Positions 6,365 to 14,847 of a stretch of 32,673 nucleotides of DNA are shown piece after piece (within the stretch, counting starts at the first letter, position 1; each line of letters opens with the position of its first letter). Source of the DNA: a virus; the IMG/VR virus record IMGVR_UViG_3300005529_001103, positions 1 through 32,673 of that record. One strand, 5' to 3'. The notes beneath the pieces are model-generated. The model was not told the DNA's origin. It worked only from the letters and a program-made list of their open reading frames with translations, and did not search any database. A program made the translations under genes and the position numbers.

Positions 6365-8098
6365 ATGAGCATGGAGAAAACACAGAAATCCGGTTTCTTT
6401 TCGCGCGCACTGCGTGCTATCGCTGATGGCATCGACACAGCTAAGCGCTCCATGACCTCAGAGAGTACGCTTGGCCAGCTCGGCGGCGGTAGCGGATGGA
6501 TGGGTTTCAATGCCGCGAAGAATAGCAGGCTGCAGAACGATTGGCCGTCTGCATCTCGCTCCGCCGATCAGGATCTTGTGGTTGATCTGCGTAAGCTGCG
6601 CTCGCGCGCGCGCCAGCAAGCCATCAATTCACCGATCGCTACAAAGTTTCTCGGCATGGTTCGTTCGAATGTAGTAGGGCGCCACGGGGTCAAGTTGGCA
6701 TTCAAGGTGCCGGCCGCGCGCAAAACAAAAGGCAACGGTGGCCTTGACGAAATAACCAATGAGACATTGCGCCAGGCGTGGCACGAGTGGGGCAAGAAGG
6801 GCTCGTGCACAGTCTGCGGGCGGTATAGTTGGCGCGATCTGCAGCGGCTGATTGTCGAAGATACCGCCCGCGATGGCGAGCAGCTTTTGCGCAAAGTGTA
6901 TGTGCCGAAATCTGTAAATCCGTTCGGCTTTCAACTTCAGTTGATCGATGCCGATCAACTTGATGACACATACAATCAGCTCGCCGCAGCGAATGAGACA
7001 CAAATCCGCATGGGTGTCGAGGTGGATGGCAATCAAAAGCCACTCGCTTATTACCTATTCAAAGGTAATCCTTATGAGGTGAGCTTCGGCTCGGCGCAGC
7101 GCGTGCGTGTGCCCGCCGATCAGATCATTCATTGGTTCATTGCGCACCGCACCGGGCAGACGCGCGGCTATCCGTGGTTTGCGTCAAGCATGAGTCAACT
7201 CAATATGCTCGACGGCTATTTTATGGCCGAACTCACGGGCGCGCGCATCAGCAGTTCGCTGCTTATGTCTATTCAAACAGAAGGCGACAATGGCGACGAT
7301 GAATTTGAGGGCGACGGCCTGAATGCCGATGGAACCAAGGCGATTGACATAAACGGCGGGACAGCGCTTGAGATGCCGGCCGGGCAGAAGCTTGTCAACA
7401 ACACGCCGTCTCATCCAACCAATGCATTCGAGGGATTCGTTAAGCAATCCGGTCGCCTGATTTCATCGGGCATGAATGTGGCCTATCACAAGCTGTGCAA
7501 CGATCTTGCCGGCATCAATTACAGCTCAGGGCGCCTGGGTGAATTGGAAGAGCGCGATTTCTGGATGGAGATGCAGACTTCGCTAATCGATAACGTGCTC
7601 GAACCGGTTTACGATGCATGGTTGAAATCTGCGCTGCTCAATCGCGCAGTCGATCTTTCTTTTGGCGATTCCAAGCGATTCATGGGCACTTCGCTTAAAT
7701 GGGAGCCGCGCCGCTGGCCATGGGTTGATCCGCTCAAGGATGTGCAGGCAAGCACGTTGCTTGTGCAAAACGGATTCGATACTAATGCCAGCATTCTCGA
7801 AAGCCAAGGCAAAGATCTCGAAGACGTGTACGCCGAACGAAAACGCGAGCAGGATCTCGCCGATAATCTCGGCCTGAAGTTTGGAACCGATATTCGCGGC
7901 GAGGGAACGAGCGAGGTTAATTCCGGTGCAGACACAGTGGAGAGCGGTGAAGACGAGCCCAATAGCGGCACCGGCAAGCCAGCCAAGCCGAAGGCGCAGA
8001 CAAAACCCGCACCGGAAAAACCGAAAGGACGTGGACTCGTGAACGGGATGCACCCGGCAAATGCGGCGCTTTGGGATCTTACGGAGGGTGAGCAATGA
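6365..8098 (+). CDS. portal protein, lambda gpB family
   Basis: 577 residues. It forms the dodecameric ring at the capsid vertex through which DNA enters and leaves. The family pattern is clear: an N-terminal LRSRARQQAINSPIATKF, then NVVGRHGVKL, the core QLQLIDADQLD, the segment IIHWFIAHRTGQTRGYPWF, and the helical wing LIDNVLEPVYDAWL. The C-terminal ~70 residues are acidic and then Pro/Lys-rich and probably disordered. A second ATG at 6371 is 5 bases after AAGGA and may be the true start. It follows the gpW-like gene by 8 bases and overlaps the first exported-protein gene by ATGA. Confidence 0.95.
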   Translation: MSMEKTQKSGFFSRALRAIADGIDTAKRSMTSESTLGQLGGGSGWMGFNAAKNSRLQNDWPSASRSADQDLVVDLRKLRSRARQQAINSPIATKFLGMVRSNVVGRHGVKLAFKVPAARKTKGNGGLDEITNETLRQAWHEWGKKGSCTVCGRYSWRDLQRLIVEDTARDGEQLLRKVYVPKSVNPFGFQLQLIDADQLDDTYNQLAAANETQIRMGVEVDGNQKPLAYYLFKGNPYEVSFGSAQRVRVPADQIIHWFIAHRTGQTRGYPWFASSMSQLNMLDGYFMAELTGARISSSLLMSIQTEGDNGDDEFEGDGLNADGTKAIDINGGTALEMPAGQKLVNNTPSHPTNAFEGFVKQSGRLISSGMNVAYHKLCNDLAGINYSSGRLGELEERDFWMEMQTSLIDNVLEPVYDAWLKSALLNRAVDLSFGDSKRFMGTSLKWEPRRWPWVDPLKDVQASTLLVQNGFDTNASILESQGKDLEDVYAERKREQDLADNLGLKFGTDIRGEGTSEVNSGADTVESGEDEPNSGTGKPAKPKAQTKPAPEKPKGRGLVNGMHPANAALWDLTEGEQ

Positions 8099-8997
8099 GA
8101 CGCACATTGCTGTTGATCGCCTTGTTTGTTGTGGGTGCGGTTTGCGTTTTAGGGCAAACGGTTACAGTCACCTCATCTCACTTTGCGGATTCGGCGGGAA
8201 ATCTATATACGGGCTCGGTAACGTTTCAGCCAACGATCAACGGATTGCCGACCGCCTATCACCTGAGCACCGGAGGTCAGCGCACATCGGCGCCCGTAAG
8301 CGTGTACTCGCAGGCTGGCGTATTCAGCATCACATTGCCGGATACGACAACCACTGATCCCGCTAATTTTTGTTTCAAGATGACGGCTGGCACAATGCCC
8401 GGCTTTCAGGGTTATGCGTGTCTACAGCCGCATACAACAGCAACCGGATCGGGTGATTGGTGTCAGGCGGGAGTTTGCAATCTCGATAACTATTCGCCAT
8501 CGTTCCCCACGCTCGCGCCCGTATGGGGAATTTCAAGTATCAATGGCATTAACGGGCCGGTGCAGTTTTCAGGGCCGGGCTTATCGCAGAACGGAAACAG
8601 CTTTTTCTTTAGCGGCCAAAATGGCGGTGGAAGCATCGGCGATTCGGACGTAACCAACCAAACCGCATCGCAGGGAACCGTGAATTTGGTTGGCACAACG
8701 CCATCGGCCGGTAAGTATCGGATTAGTTACTACGTAAGTCAGCATACGCTCTGTGTTACGGGCGCCAACACGGTGCAGCTCACTTTTCATTGGTCAGATG
8801 GCCTTCAGTCTCGTTCGACCAATAGCGTTGCTTTGACGCTCAACTCTTCGGCCTCTGCAGCCTCGATTCAGGGCGTAATCCCAATCTATGCGGCTGCAGC
8901 TTCGGCCATCACCTACACATCGACACTCGCCGGCTCCTGCGCGACCGGCGGCCCGTCTAGCTACGACGCGCACATTTCCGTGGAGGCTGTTCAATGA
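8095..8997 (+). CDS. exported protein with C-terminal beta domain (cassette gene 1)
   Basis: 300 residues. The N-terminus (MRRTLLLIALFVVGAVCVLG, then QT) is a typical Sec signal peptide with cleavage after Gly. The mature N-terminal half (about 22-130) reads like a beta-sandwich: SSHFADSAGNLYTGSVTFQP and TYSQAGVFSITL-like strands. The C-terminal domain (about 185-300, from DVTNQT) is clearly related to the C-termini of the next two genes and contains Cys pairs suited to oxidation outside the cytoplasm. It starts on the portal's ATGA, so it is coupled to the structural operon. The function is unknown; a secreted adhesin, host-surface modifier or virion decoration is possible. Confidence 0.7.
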   Translation: MRRTLLLIALFVVGAVCVLGQTVTVTSSHFADSAGNLYTGSVTFQPTINGLPTAYHLSTGGQRTSAPVSVYSQAGVFSITLPDTTTTDPANFCFKMTAGTMPGFQGYACLQPHTTATGSGDWCQAGVCNLDNYSPSFPTLAPVWGISSINGINGPVQFSGPGLSQNGNSFFFSGQNGGGSIGDSDVTNQTASQGTVNLVGTTPSAGKYRISYYVSQHTLCVTGANTVQLTFHWSDGLQSRSTNSVALTLNSSASAASIQGVIPIYAAAASAITYTSTLAGSCATGGPSSYDAHISVEAVQ

Positions 8998-9911
8998 AAA
9001 AGATTCTGCTCGTTCTTCTGTCTCTTTCTTTTGGTCTGCGGCTATGCGCTCAGACCGCCAACGCAAACTATCCCGAGGGGCAGCTCGCGCCGAGCTATGC
9101 GGCCGACACGGGAGCCGCAAACACGCTTGTGGCGAGCCCAACATCGGGATGCCCTACTGCGCTTGTGGATGGCATGGTGGTTCGTGTGCTGCCAGGGCAC
9201 GCCAATTCAACCACAACGCCAACGCTTAATTGGTGCAATCTCGGTGCGAAGACGATTACGAAATTCGGCACCTCTGCTGTGGCGGCAAATGATCTGACGA
9301 CTACCGCGAAGGCGATTTTTGTCTATGATGCCACATCGACTGACTATCAGTTGATCAACCCACAAACAGCCGGATCGAGCGGCACTGTGCAGGATGGCGG
9401 CGGCACTACCACCGCAAACGGTCTCGGGGTTTCAACCGGAACCGCGCACGTGATCGGCTATAACCTCAACGATATTGTGCAATCAGACGGGCATTTTTCC
9501 ACTTATGACGGCCTGACAACAGCCGGATTGGGGCTTGATGTGCCGCTTGCGGTTTCGGATGTGACTGCGCAGTCGGCTTCACAGACGACCGTTAATCTGA
9601 TTGCCTCAACAAGCGCAGCCGGGCACTACATGGTGCGCATGTATCTCGATCAAAGCGCGCTCTGTGCAACCGGGACGGGCTCTGTCTATGCGACTGTTAG
9701 CTGGACAGATGCTTCCCATGCGCGCCAGGCGCAGACGGTACCACTAACGCTCGCCAATACAACCAACTCCGCAACTGCTGGATATATCGACGCAGCAATC
9801 CCGTTGTGGTCGGCGGCTGCTTCCGCAATCAGTTATACGACCACGTATGCGGCCTGTGGTTCCGGCACTGCTACTTATGATCTGCACGCCGAAATCGAGC
9901 GCACAAACTAA
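8994..9911 (+). CDS. exported fibre-like protein (cassette gene 2)
   Basis: 305 residues, overlapping the previous gene by ATGA. A signal peptide (MKKILLVLLSLSFGLRLCA, then QT) is followed by a segment of about 35-125 that resembles tail-fibre beta modules (TPTLNWCNLGAKTITK, then IFVYDATSTDYQLI). A Gly/Thr-rich linker leads to the C-terminal domain (about 189-305, DVTAQSASQTTVNLI), which aligns along its length with the C-terminus of gene 1, including PLTL, AAASAI-Y-TT and the conserved Cys. It is probably a carbohydrate-binding or trimerising surface protein. The export signal is unusual for a phage structural gene. Confidence 0.7.
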   Translation: MKKILLVLLSLSFGLRLCAQTANANYPEGQLAPSYAADTGAANTLVASPTSGCPTALVDGMVVRVLPGHANSTTTPTLNWCNLGAKTITKFGTSAVAANDLTTTAKAIFVYDATSTDYQLINPQTAGSSGTVQDGGGTTTANGLGVSTGTAHVIGYNLNDIVQSDGHFSTYDGLTTAGLGLDVPLAVSDVTAQSASQTTVNLIASTSAAGHYMVRMYLDQSALCATGTGSVYATVSWTDASHARQAQTVPLTLANTTNSATAGYIDAAIPLWSAAASAISYTTTYAACGSGTATYDLHAEIERTN

Positions 9912-9923
9912 GCGAGGGTTGTC

Positions 9924-10931
9924 ATGAGGCGATTTCTCTGGCTCAATCTGTTCCTGGCCGCATTGTCTGCGGCCAGCGCGCAGACGGGCACTGTCAAAAC
10001 GGCGCACGATCTTGCTCTTCCCAAACAATGCGCCGATTCATCTGGCTCAGGTACAGCGCAGAGCTGCTCGACGGCGCCGACATTCACGCCGGCTGCAAAT
10101 GACCTGATTATTTACACCACAACCACCGCGAACACGGGAACCAGCCTCACGGTAAACGTAAATTCGTTGGGCGCGAAATCTGTAGCAATCGCCGGATCTT
10201 CGGGATGGACCACGACTTTGACGGCTGGCGTAATCCAGGCGAACAAACCGGTACTGATGATCTATGACGGCGCAAATTGGGATGTAATGCAGACCGGAAC
10301 TGCGGCAAGCGGCGGAGGTGGCTCATCGGGCACGCTCGTGCAATCCTCAACAACTACCTCCAGTATTGCGCCCGCGAGTTTGATTTCAAGCGTAGCCTCG
10401 ACGCCAGGCATGTATACCGATCAGTGGGATGTTTCGATAACCACAGTCGCCACTGGAACATGTACAGGATCGAGTCTACTTAATCTCTATCTGATGTGGA
10501 TCAATCCCAGCGTGCCAACAACCACATTGAGTGCCGCAGTGACAACAACGGGCCAAACCAGCATATCTGTCACGAGCGGCGTAGATGTTCAGAACAATCA
10601 ATACATTCTCCTGGGATCTGAATACGCTCTCGTGGTAAGCGGCGGCGGCACAAGTAGCCTAACGGTGACGCGCGCGCAACTCGGAACCACCGCATCGACT
10701 TATTCCAACGGCGCGACGGTTACGGTGCCAAATGTGGAACTGGCAGCCACATTGAGTCTAGGCAATACAAACAGCCTCAATGGCTATCGCGGGTCCGTAG
10801 CGAATGGCATTGAGAGTATTCTCGCCAAAAATGCCACGGCAATTCAATACGCCACAACATATACCGCTGGCGCGGGCTGCACGGCGCCACCAACTTATCA
10901 GGTGAGCCATGTTATTACAGCGACTCATTAA
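9924..10931 (+). CDS. exported fibre-like protein (cassette gene 3)
   Basis: 335 residues, with GAGGG upstream of the ATG. The signal peptide is MRRFLWLNLFLAALSAASA, then QT. Residues about 50-120 carry the fibre-like module (LTVNVNSLGAKSVAI, PVLMIYDGANWDVMQTG). The C-terminal domain (about 143-335) is a diverged copy of the domain in genes 1 and 2 with an inserted beta segment (TTTGQTSISVTSGVDVQNNQ), and it ends YATTYTAGAGC and HVITATH. It overlaps the next gene by 23 bases. The function is unknown; the shared architecture suggests the cassette arose by tandem duplication with N-terminal swapping. Confidence 0.7.
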   Translation: MRRFLWLNLFLAALSAASAQTGTVKTAHDLALPKQCADSSGSGTAQSCSTAPTFTPAANDLIIYTTTTANTGTSLTVNVNSLGAKSVAIAGSSGWTTTLTAGVIQANKPVLMIYDGANWDVMQTGTAASGGGGSSGTLVQSSTTTSSIAPASLISSVASTPGMYTDQWDVSITTVATGTCTGSSLLNLYLMWINPSVPTTTLSAAVTTTGQTSISVTSGVDVQNNQYILLGSEYALVVSGGGTSSLTVTRAQLGTTASTYSNGATVTVPNVELAATLSLGNTNSLNGYRGSVANGIESILAKNATAIQYATTYTAGAGCTAPPTYQVSHVITATH

Positions 10932-12339
10932 GATCACGCTCTTGCTCTCGGTGGCAGTCTGCAGCGCGCAACAACAGAACGGCGCGAATTATGCGCTGCA
11001 GACCGTGCAGTATGGCGAAACCGGGCAAGGTTCGAACGATTCTGGAGTCAATCCGCTTGAGCTAGGCGACCAGTTCATAGTGGGCACGCCGCCGCCGGCT
11101 TATTTTTCGGGCTGTTCGATGTTCGTGATCTCTCCGGACAACACACAGCAATGGGGCTGTGGTATCCGAGCTGACAGCACAAATGTGCCGGGGGCATTGA
11201 AATGCAGCGCGATGAGCAGCAATGCAAACCCGACCGTTCCGGCACCGGTTGCAGGCTGGAATAACCGCAATTTGACGGGGTGTGGTGCGCCGGTCGCTGC
11301 GGGAAAGTTGTGGGTGCAATCCTTCACGGCATCGGGTACACAGGAGCCTGGTTTCTCGCAGCCATTCTCGGCAACCACAACCTGCCCCGGCAGCACGGTG
11401 AGCAGTGACTATTCAAATAGTCTCAGCGGCCCACCGTACAGCATGCCGGGCACGTATGCAGGTCAGCAGGGAACACAAACGTGGTGTTACTCGCAATATG
11501 TAACAGCCGTGTTTGCGACGGGGCGTAATGGTAAAAACTACAACACGCCGCAAGGCATTCCTAACGGGCCTTGGGGTCAAAACGGCCGCTCTTATGGCGG
11601 GTCAAATGTTGCGATGGGCTGGATTGATTTCAATCTCGGCCTGAGTAACGGTGCTACGCCGACCACAACCACGCTCGGGAATTCATCGATAGGCAGCCCC
11701 TGCACATGGGCTTTAACGAACAATCAAAACCTTACGGGAGACAATAGCGCTGCTCTTGGCACGGCTCTCTCGACGGTTGTTGTGAGCGGAACCGCATATT
11801 CAGGCTCGCCCAGCGCAACCGCGATCAGTCTTAAATACACCACAAGCGCCAGCTCGCCAGGTGGCTACTATACATGCACTCTGCCATCAACGTATACGCT
11901 TCTTTCGGTATGTTACGACTGGAAGACAGATATTCCGATCTCAGATGTGAGCCAGGAAGATGATGTTAAAGCGATTGCGGGCGATGGTACAGACGGGTTC
12001 CTGATTTCGCTTCTTGCATCCGGTAATTCACTCTGGTTTGGCGGTGAAGAAACAAATGGAGCGACAACTACCACATCACTCGACAATGTTCCAGTTCTGC
12101 CGAACACAAAATATACAGTGTGCATTGATAAAGTGACAGGCGGCGCCACTAACACCGCGCGGGTTTATTCGGCTTCAGGTGTACTGCAGGGCACGATTCA
12201 TCTCGCCTCGGGAACTGGATCTCACCCGGCCGGAATTATCCTTATAGGTACTACAGGTAACGAGACAGAGACGAATGGGCACCATAAATGGTGGAGTAAT
12301 ATCCGCATTGTAACTTCAGGATCACTCGCCATCCCGTAA
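10909..12339 (+). CDS. exported lectin-like (LamG/ConA-type) protein (cassette gene 4)
   Basis: 476 residues. The start ATG at 10909 lies inside gene 3, preceded by AGGTG. The signal peptide is MLLQRLIKITLLLSVAVCSA, then QQ. The middle region is rich in Gly, Ser, Thr, Asn and Cys. The last ~170 residues (about 300-476) resemble a concanavalin A/LamG jelly roll: SVCYDWKTDIPIS, DGFLISLLASGNSLWFGG, NTKYTVCIDK, ARVYSASGVLQGTI and a C-terminal WWSNIRIV strand. It does not share the C-terminal domain of genes 1-3. It is followed immediately by a strong terminator. It is likely a glycan-binding exported protein; its role in the phage cycle is unknown. Confidence 0.68.
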   Translation: MLLQRLIKITLLLSVAVCSAQQQNGANYALQTVQYGETGQGSNDSGVNPLELGDQFIVGTPPPAYFSGCSMFVISPDNTQQWGCGIRADSTNVPGALKCSAMSSNANPTVPAPVAGWNNRNLTGCGAPVAAGKLWVQSFTASGTQEPGFSQPFSATTTCPGSTVSSDYSNSLSGPPYSMPGTYAGQQGTQTWCYSQYVTAVFATGRNGKNYNTPQGIPNGPWGQNGRSYGGSNVAMGWIDFNLGLSNGATPTTTTLGNSSIGSPCTWALTNNQNLTGDNSAALGTALSTVVVSGTAYSGSPSATAISLKYTTSASSPGGYYTCTLPSTYTLLSVCYDWKTDIPISDVSQEDDVKAIAGDGTDGFLISLLASGNSLWFGGEETNGATTTTSLDNVPVLPNTKYTVCIDKVTGGATNTARVYSASGVLQGTIHLASGTGSHPAGIILIGTTGNETETNGHHKWWSNIRIVTSGSLAIP

Positions 12340-12356
12340 ATTGATTCTCTTCCTAC

Positions 12357-12385
12357 AAGAGCCGCTATTTTAGCGGCTCTTTTTT
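12357..12385 (+). terminator. rho-independent terminator after the exported-protein cassette
   Basis: AAGAGCCGCTA (12357-12367) and TAGCGGCTCTT (12371-12381) form a perfect 11-bp stem around a TTT loop, with a run of T from 12380 to 12385. It is oriented for + strand transcripts only. It separates the cassette from the protease-capsid gene, so capsid expression needs a downstream promoter, read-through or antitermination. Confidence 0.9.
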
Positions 12386-12432
12386 GCGTCTGAAATTAGC
12401 GCGGTTTACCGCATTAGGCGCACAAAGAAAGT

Positions 12433-14451
12433 ATGAGTGATGAGAAAAAGAACATTGCGGCATTGCCGATGCAATATCGAGCAGGTATTGTCGATGCCGA
12501 GCGCAAAGAAGGCGAGCGGCTTTCGGGTGCAGATCCTGGCAGGTTTCGCTTTACAGTGTCGAGCGAAGAGCCGGTAAGGCGCTGGTTTGGCAACGAGATT
12601 CTCGATCACTCGAAAGACAGTGTGCGTACTGGCCGGCTTGATGCGGGCGCAGTGCCAGGCTTGCTGAATCACGAGCAGCGTTTTGGCAAAGTCGATAAAT
12701 ATTCGCTCAAAGACGGGAAGCTTACGGTAGAAGGTCCTTTCAGCCGCACACAGTTTGCTCAAGACGTTCGCCAAGATTACGACGACGGCATTTTGACAAA
12801 TGCATCCGTTGGCTATCGCGTGCACAAGATGGTGCGCACCGAAGACGAAGACAACCCAAACATGCCGGATGAATGCCGAGTGACGGATTGGGAGCCGTTC
12901 GATGCGAGCCTCGTGGACGTGCCTGCAGATGCCACGGTCGGCGTAGGCCGCGCAGCGAATGCGGGCGAAGAATTTCCGGTTGCCATTCAAACCATCTCGC
13001 GGCGTTCAGCTCAGAGCGCTGCACAACCTATCATCGAAATTCAACCACAGGAGAAAAGAAACATGGCCGAGACGGCTACAGCACCCAGCGCATCGGAATT
13101 GGAAATTGCGCGGCGCAACGAAATCATGGCCGTTGCGACCGATAAAGATTTCCGCAAATACACCTCGATCGATGAAGCACAGAAGGCCATCGCAGAGGGA
13201 ACCTCTGTCGATAAGTTCAAGGATCAGGTAACTCGCAAGATCGTGGAAGAGAACGACGCCGCGAAAGTTGGCACGGCCGGCGATAACATCTTCCGCAATC
13301 TGCCCGAGAATGCGCAGAAGAGATATTCCGTGCTGCGCTTGGTGCGCGGCATGGTCAACCAGATGAGCGGCACGAAGCGCTTTGCGAAGGAAATCTCGGA
13401 CAACGGCCTGGAGATGGAAGTTTCGCAGGAGCTTGCGCGCAACCTGAAAGTACAGACCGAAGGCCCGCTGATGCCGTTATCCGCTGCCCGCGCGCTCGGC
13501 ACGCAGGGGATAGGATCGGGAGCTGGTCAGATTGCCGTAACGTCTGAGGCTGCGGCTGTCGAGACCATCACGAGACCGGAAGTGATCGAGTTGCTCCGTC
13601 ACCGGGCTCGCGTTTTGCAGCTTGGCGCCCGCACTCTGGGCGGCCTGCAGGGCGTGATTCGGTTGCCGCGGCAAACCGGCGCGAATACTGCGACGTGGAC
13701 CACAGAAGGCGCCGCAGGGACGCCGGCAGACCTGACCATGGACTACGTTTCCATGCAGCCACGGCGTATTACGCAACAGACCTCGTGGACCATCGAGCTG
13801 CTCGCCGAGACTTCGCCGGATGTTGAGGGTTTGGCGCGCATGGATCTCGATAAGGTGCGTAACCTGGCTCTCGATCTTGCGGCAATTTCTGGATCGGGCA
13901 CGAGTGGCCAGCCTACCGGCATCATGAACACAACCGGATTGACGCTGCTCGCACCGTCCGGCACGGCGTTTTCGGATGGTGGAAAGCCGCTGCTCTGGTC
14001 AGATGTTTTGGCTTACGAGAGCACGGTTGCGGCGGCCGATGCGGATGTTGCCACCTCGGGTTGGTTGTTTACACCGGAAGTGCGCGCGCAGCTCAAGGCA
14101 ACCGCGAAGTTCACGGCGGGCAGTGTGGCCGGCTTGGTTGCAATCTGGGAAGATGGCCCGAAAGATCCCATTGGGCTCGAAGTTGGGCCACTCGGATACA
14201 TGGCCGGTGTCACCAATCAGCTTGCAAAGAATGGCACGAAGGCTGGCGTCACGGGCAGCATTCTGCATAACTCGATCTTTGGAGATTTTAGCCAATTGAT
14301 CTTCGCCGATTGGGGCGTGCAGGAAGTGGTGGTTGATCCATACACCCAGGCGCTTAACGGTGCCGTGATTGTGACGGCGCGCAGCCTGCACGATATCGCG
14401 ATCCGCCACATTGCTGCATTCGTGGCTAACCCCTATATCGCCATCTCGTAA
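12433..14451 (+). CDS. HK97-type prohead protease fused to major capsid protein
   Basis: 672 residues in one uninterrupted frame. Residues 1-190 are a U35-type prohead protease: AGAVPGLLNHEQ with likely catalytic H80, GILTNASVGYRV with likely S125, and the typical ending DWEPFDASLVDVPAD. Residues 211-672 are an HK97-fold capsid protein: a helical scaffold-like delta domain (about 220-340), then EVIELLRHRARVLQLGA, GVIRLPRQTGANTATW, TSWTIELLAETSPDVE, and the C-terminal SLHDIAIRH with AFVANPYIAI. A second ribosome binding site and ATG at 13063 would give separate capsid. The ribosome binding site upstream of 12433 is weak. The gene follows a terminator and is the capsid centre of the phage. Confidence 0.93.
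   Translation: MSDEKKNIAALPMQYRAGIVDAERKEGERLSGADPGRFRFTVSSEEPVRRWFGNEILDHSKDSVRTGRLDAGAVPGLLNHEQRFGKVDKYSLKDGKLTVEGPFSRTQFAQDVRQDYDDGILTNASVGYRVHKMVRTEDEDNPNMPDECRVTDWEPFDASLVDVPADATVGVGRAANAGEEFPVAIQTISRRSAQSAAQPIIEIQPQEKRNMAETATAPSASELEIARRNEIMAVATDKDFRKYTSIDEAQKAIAEGTSVDKFKDQVTRKIVEENDAAKVGTAGDNIFRNLPENAQKRYSVLRLVRGMVNQMSGTKRFAKEISDNGLEMEVSQELARNLKVQTEGPLMPLSAARALGTQGIGSGAGQIAVTSEAAAVETITRPEVIELLRHRARVLQLGARTLGGLQGVIRLPRQTGANTATWTTEGAAGTPADLTMDYVSMQPRRITQQTSWTIELLAETSPDVEGLARMDLDKVRNLALDLAAISGSGTSGQPTGIMNTTGLTLLAPSGTAFSDGGKPLLWSDVLAYESTVAAADADVATSGWLFTPEVRAQLKATAKFTAGSVAGLVAIWEDGPKDPIGLEVGPLGYMAGVTNQLAKNGTKAGVTGSILHNSIFGDFSQLIFADWGVQEVVVDPYTQALNGAVIVTARSLHDIAIRHIAAFVANPYIAIS
13049..13065 (+). 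promoter_or_regulatory. internal ribosome binding site and start codon for free capsid protein
   Basis: AGGAG (13049-13053) stands 9 bases before the in-frame ATG at 13063-13065 (residue 211), exactly at the boundary between protease and capsid domains. Initiation here would give a 462-residue capsid protein. This is a better initiation signal than the one upstream of the full gene. Confidence 0.7.
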
Positions 14452-14463
14452 ACCACAAACCGA

Positions 14464-14493
14464 TGAGCCGGTGCCGAATCTGACACCGGCTCA
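14464..14493 (+). other. hairpin after the capsid gene
   Basis: TGAGCCGGTG (14464-14473) pairs perfectly with CACCGGCTCA (14484-14493) around a 10-base loop. No T-run follows, so it is not a standard terminator. It lies in the 79-base capsid/next-gene gap and could stabilise the 3' end of capsid mRNA. Confidence 0.6.
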
Positions 14494-14530
14494 GCCCTGC
14501 AAAAAATCCAGCGCTACAGGAGTGAGGAAA

Positions 14531-14839
14531 ATGCTAAAACAGCAGAAGACGCAACCGCCCGTCAAGGTGGTGCTTAAGACGCACATGATTGTTGACGGCG
14601 AACCGCACGAGAAGGGTGATGTAGTTGAGGTTCCGTATCGGGAGTTTGTATATCTCTCGAACTACAATCGCGTGGCCGAGGCCAACAAAGAGAACATCGC
14701 TGCCGTGAAGGCCGAGATTAAGGCCGAAGAGGAAGCTGCTGAAAAGCAGGCCGCTCAAGCCAGCGAGCTTGAAACCACCAAGGCGTTGCTCGCCGCGGCT
14801 CGGGCGCAAATCGCGGAGCTAGAAAAGAAAGCGAAGTAA
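14531..14839 (+). CDS. small head-region protein with coiled-coil C-terminus
   Basis: 102 residues from the ATG at 14531, with GAGG upstream. Residues about 10-55 (VKVVLKTHMIVDGEPHEKGD, then VVEVPYREFVYL) resemble the small DUF7210-like phage proteins found beside capsid genes. Residues about 60-102 are a long Ala/Glu/Lys helix, very likely a coiled coil. The position matches lambda FI, between capsid and FII, but no sequence link to FI is claimed. A role in head completion or packaging is possible. Confidence 0.65.
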   Translation: MLKQQKTQPPVKVVLKTHMIVDGEPHEKGDVVEVPYREFVYLSNYNRVAEANKENIAAVKAEIKAEEEAAEKQAAQASELETTKALLAAARAQIAELEKKAK

Positions 14840-14847
14840 AACGACCC

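Noticed and set aside
7583-8107. Long antisense open frame opposite the portal gene
   Set aside because: It lies fully within a confident gene and has no family-like motifs or ribosome binding site.
12406-12990. Long antisense open frame opposite the protease-capsid gene
   Set aside because: It mirrors a clear gene on the + strand and its translation lacks recognisable domains; treated as a shadow.
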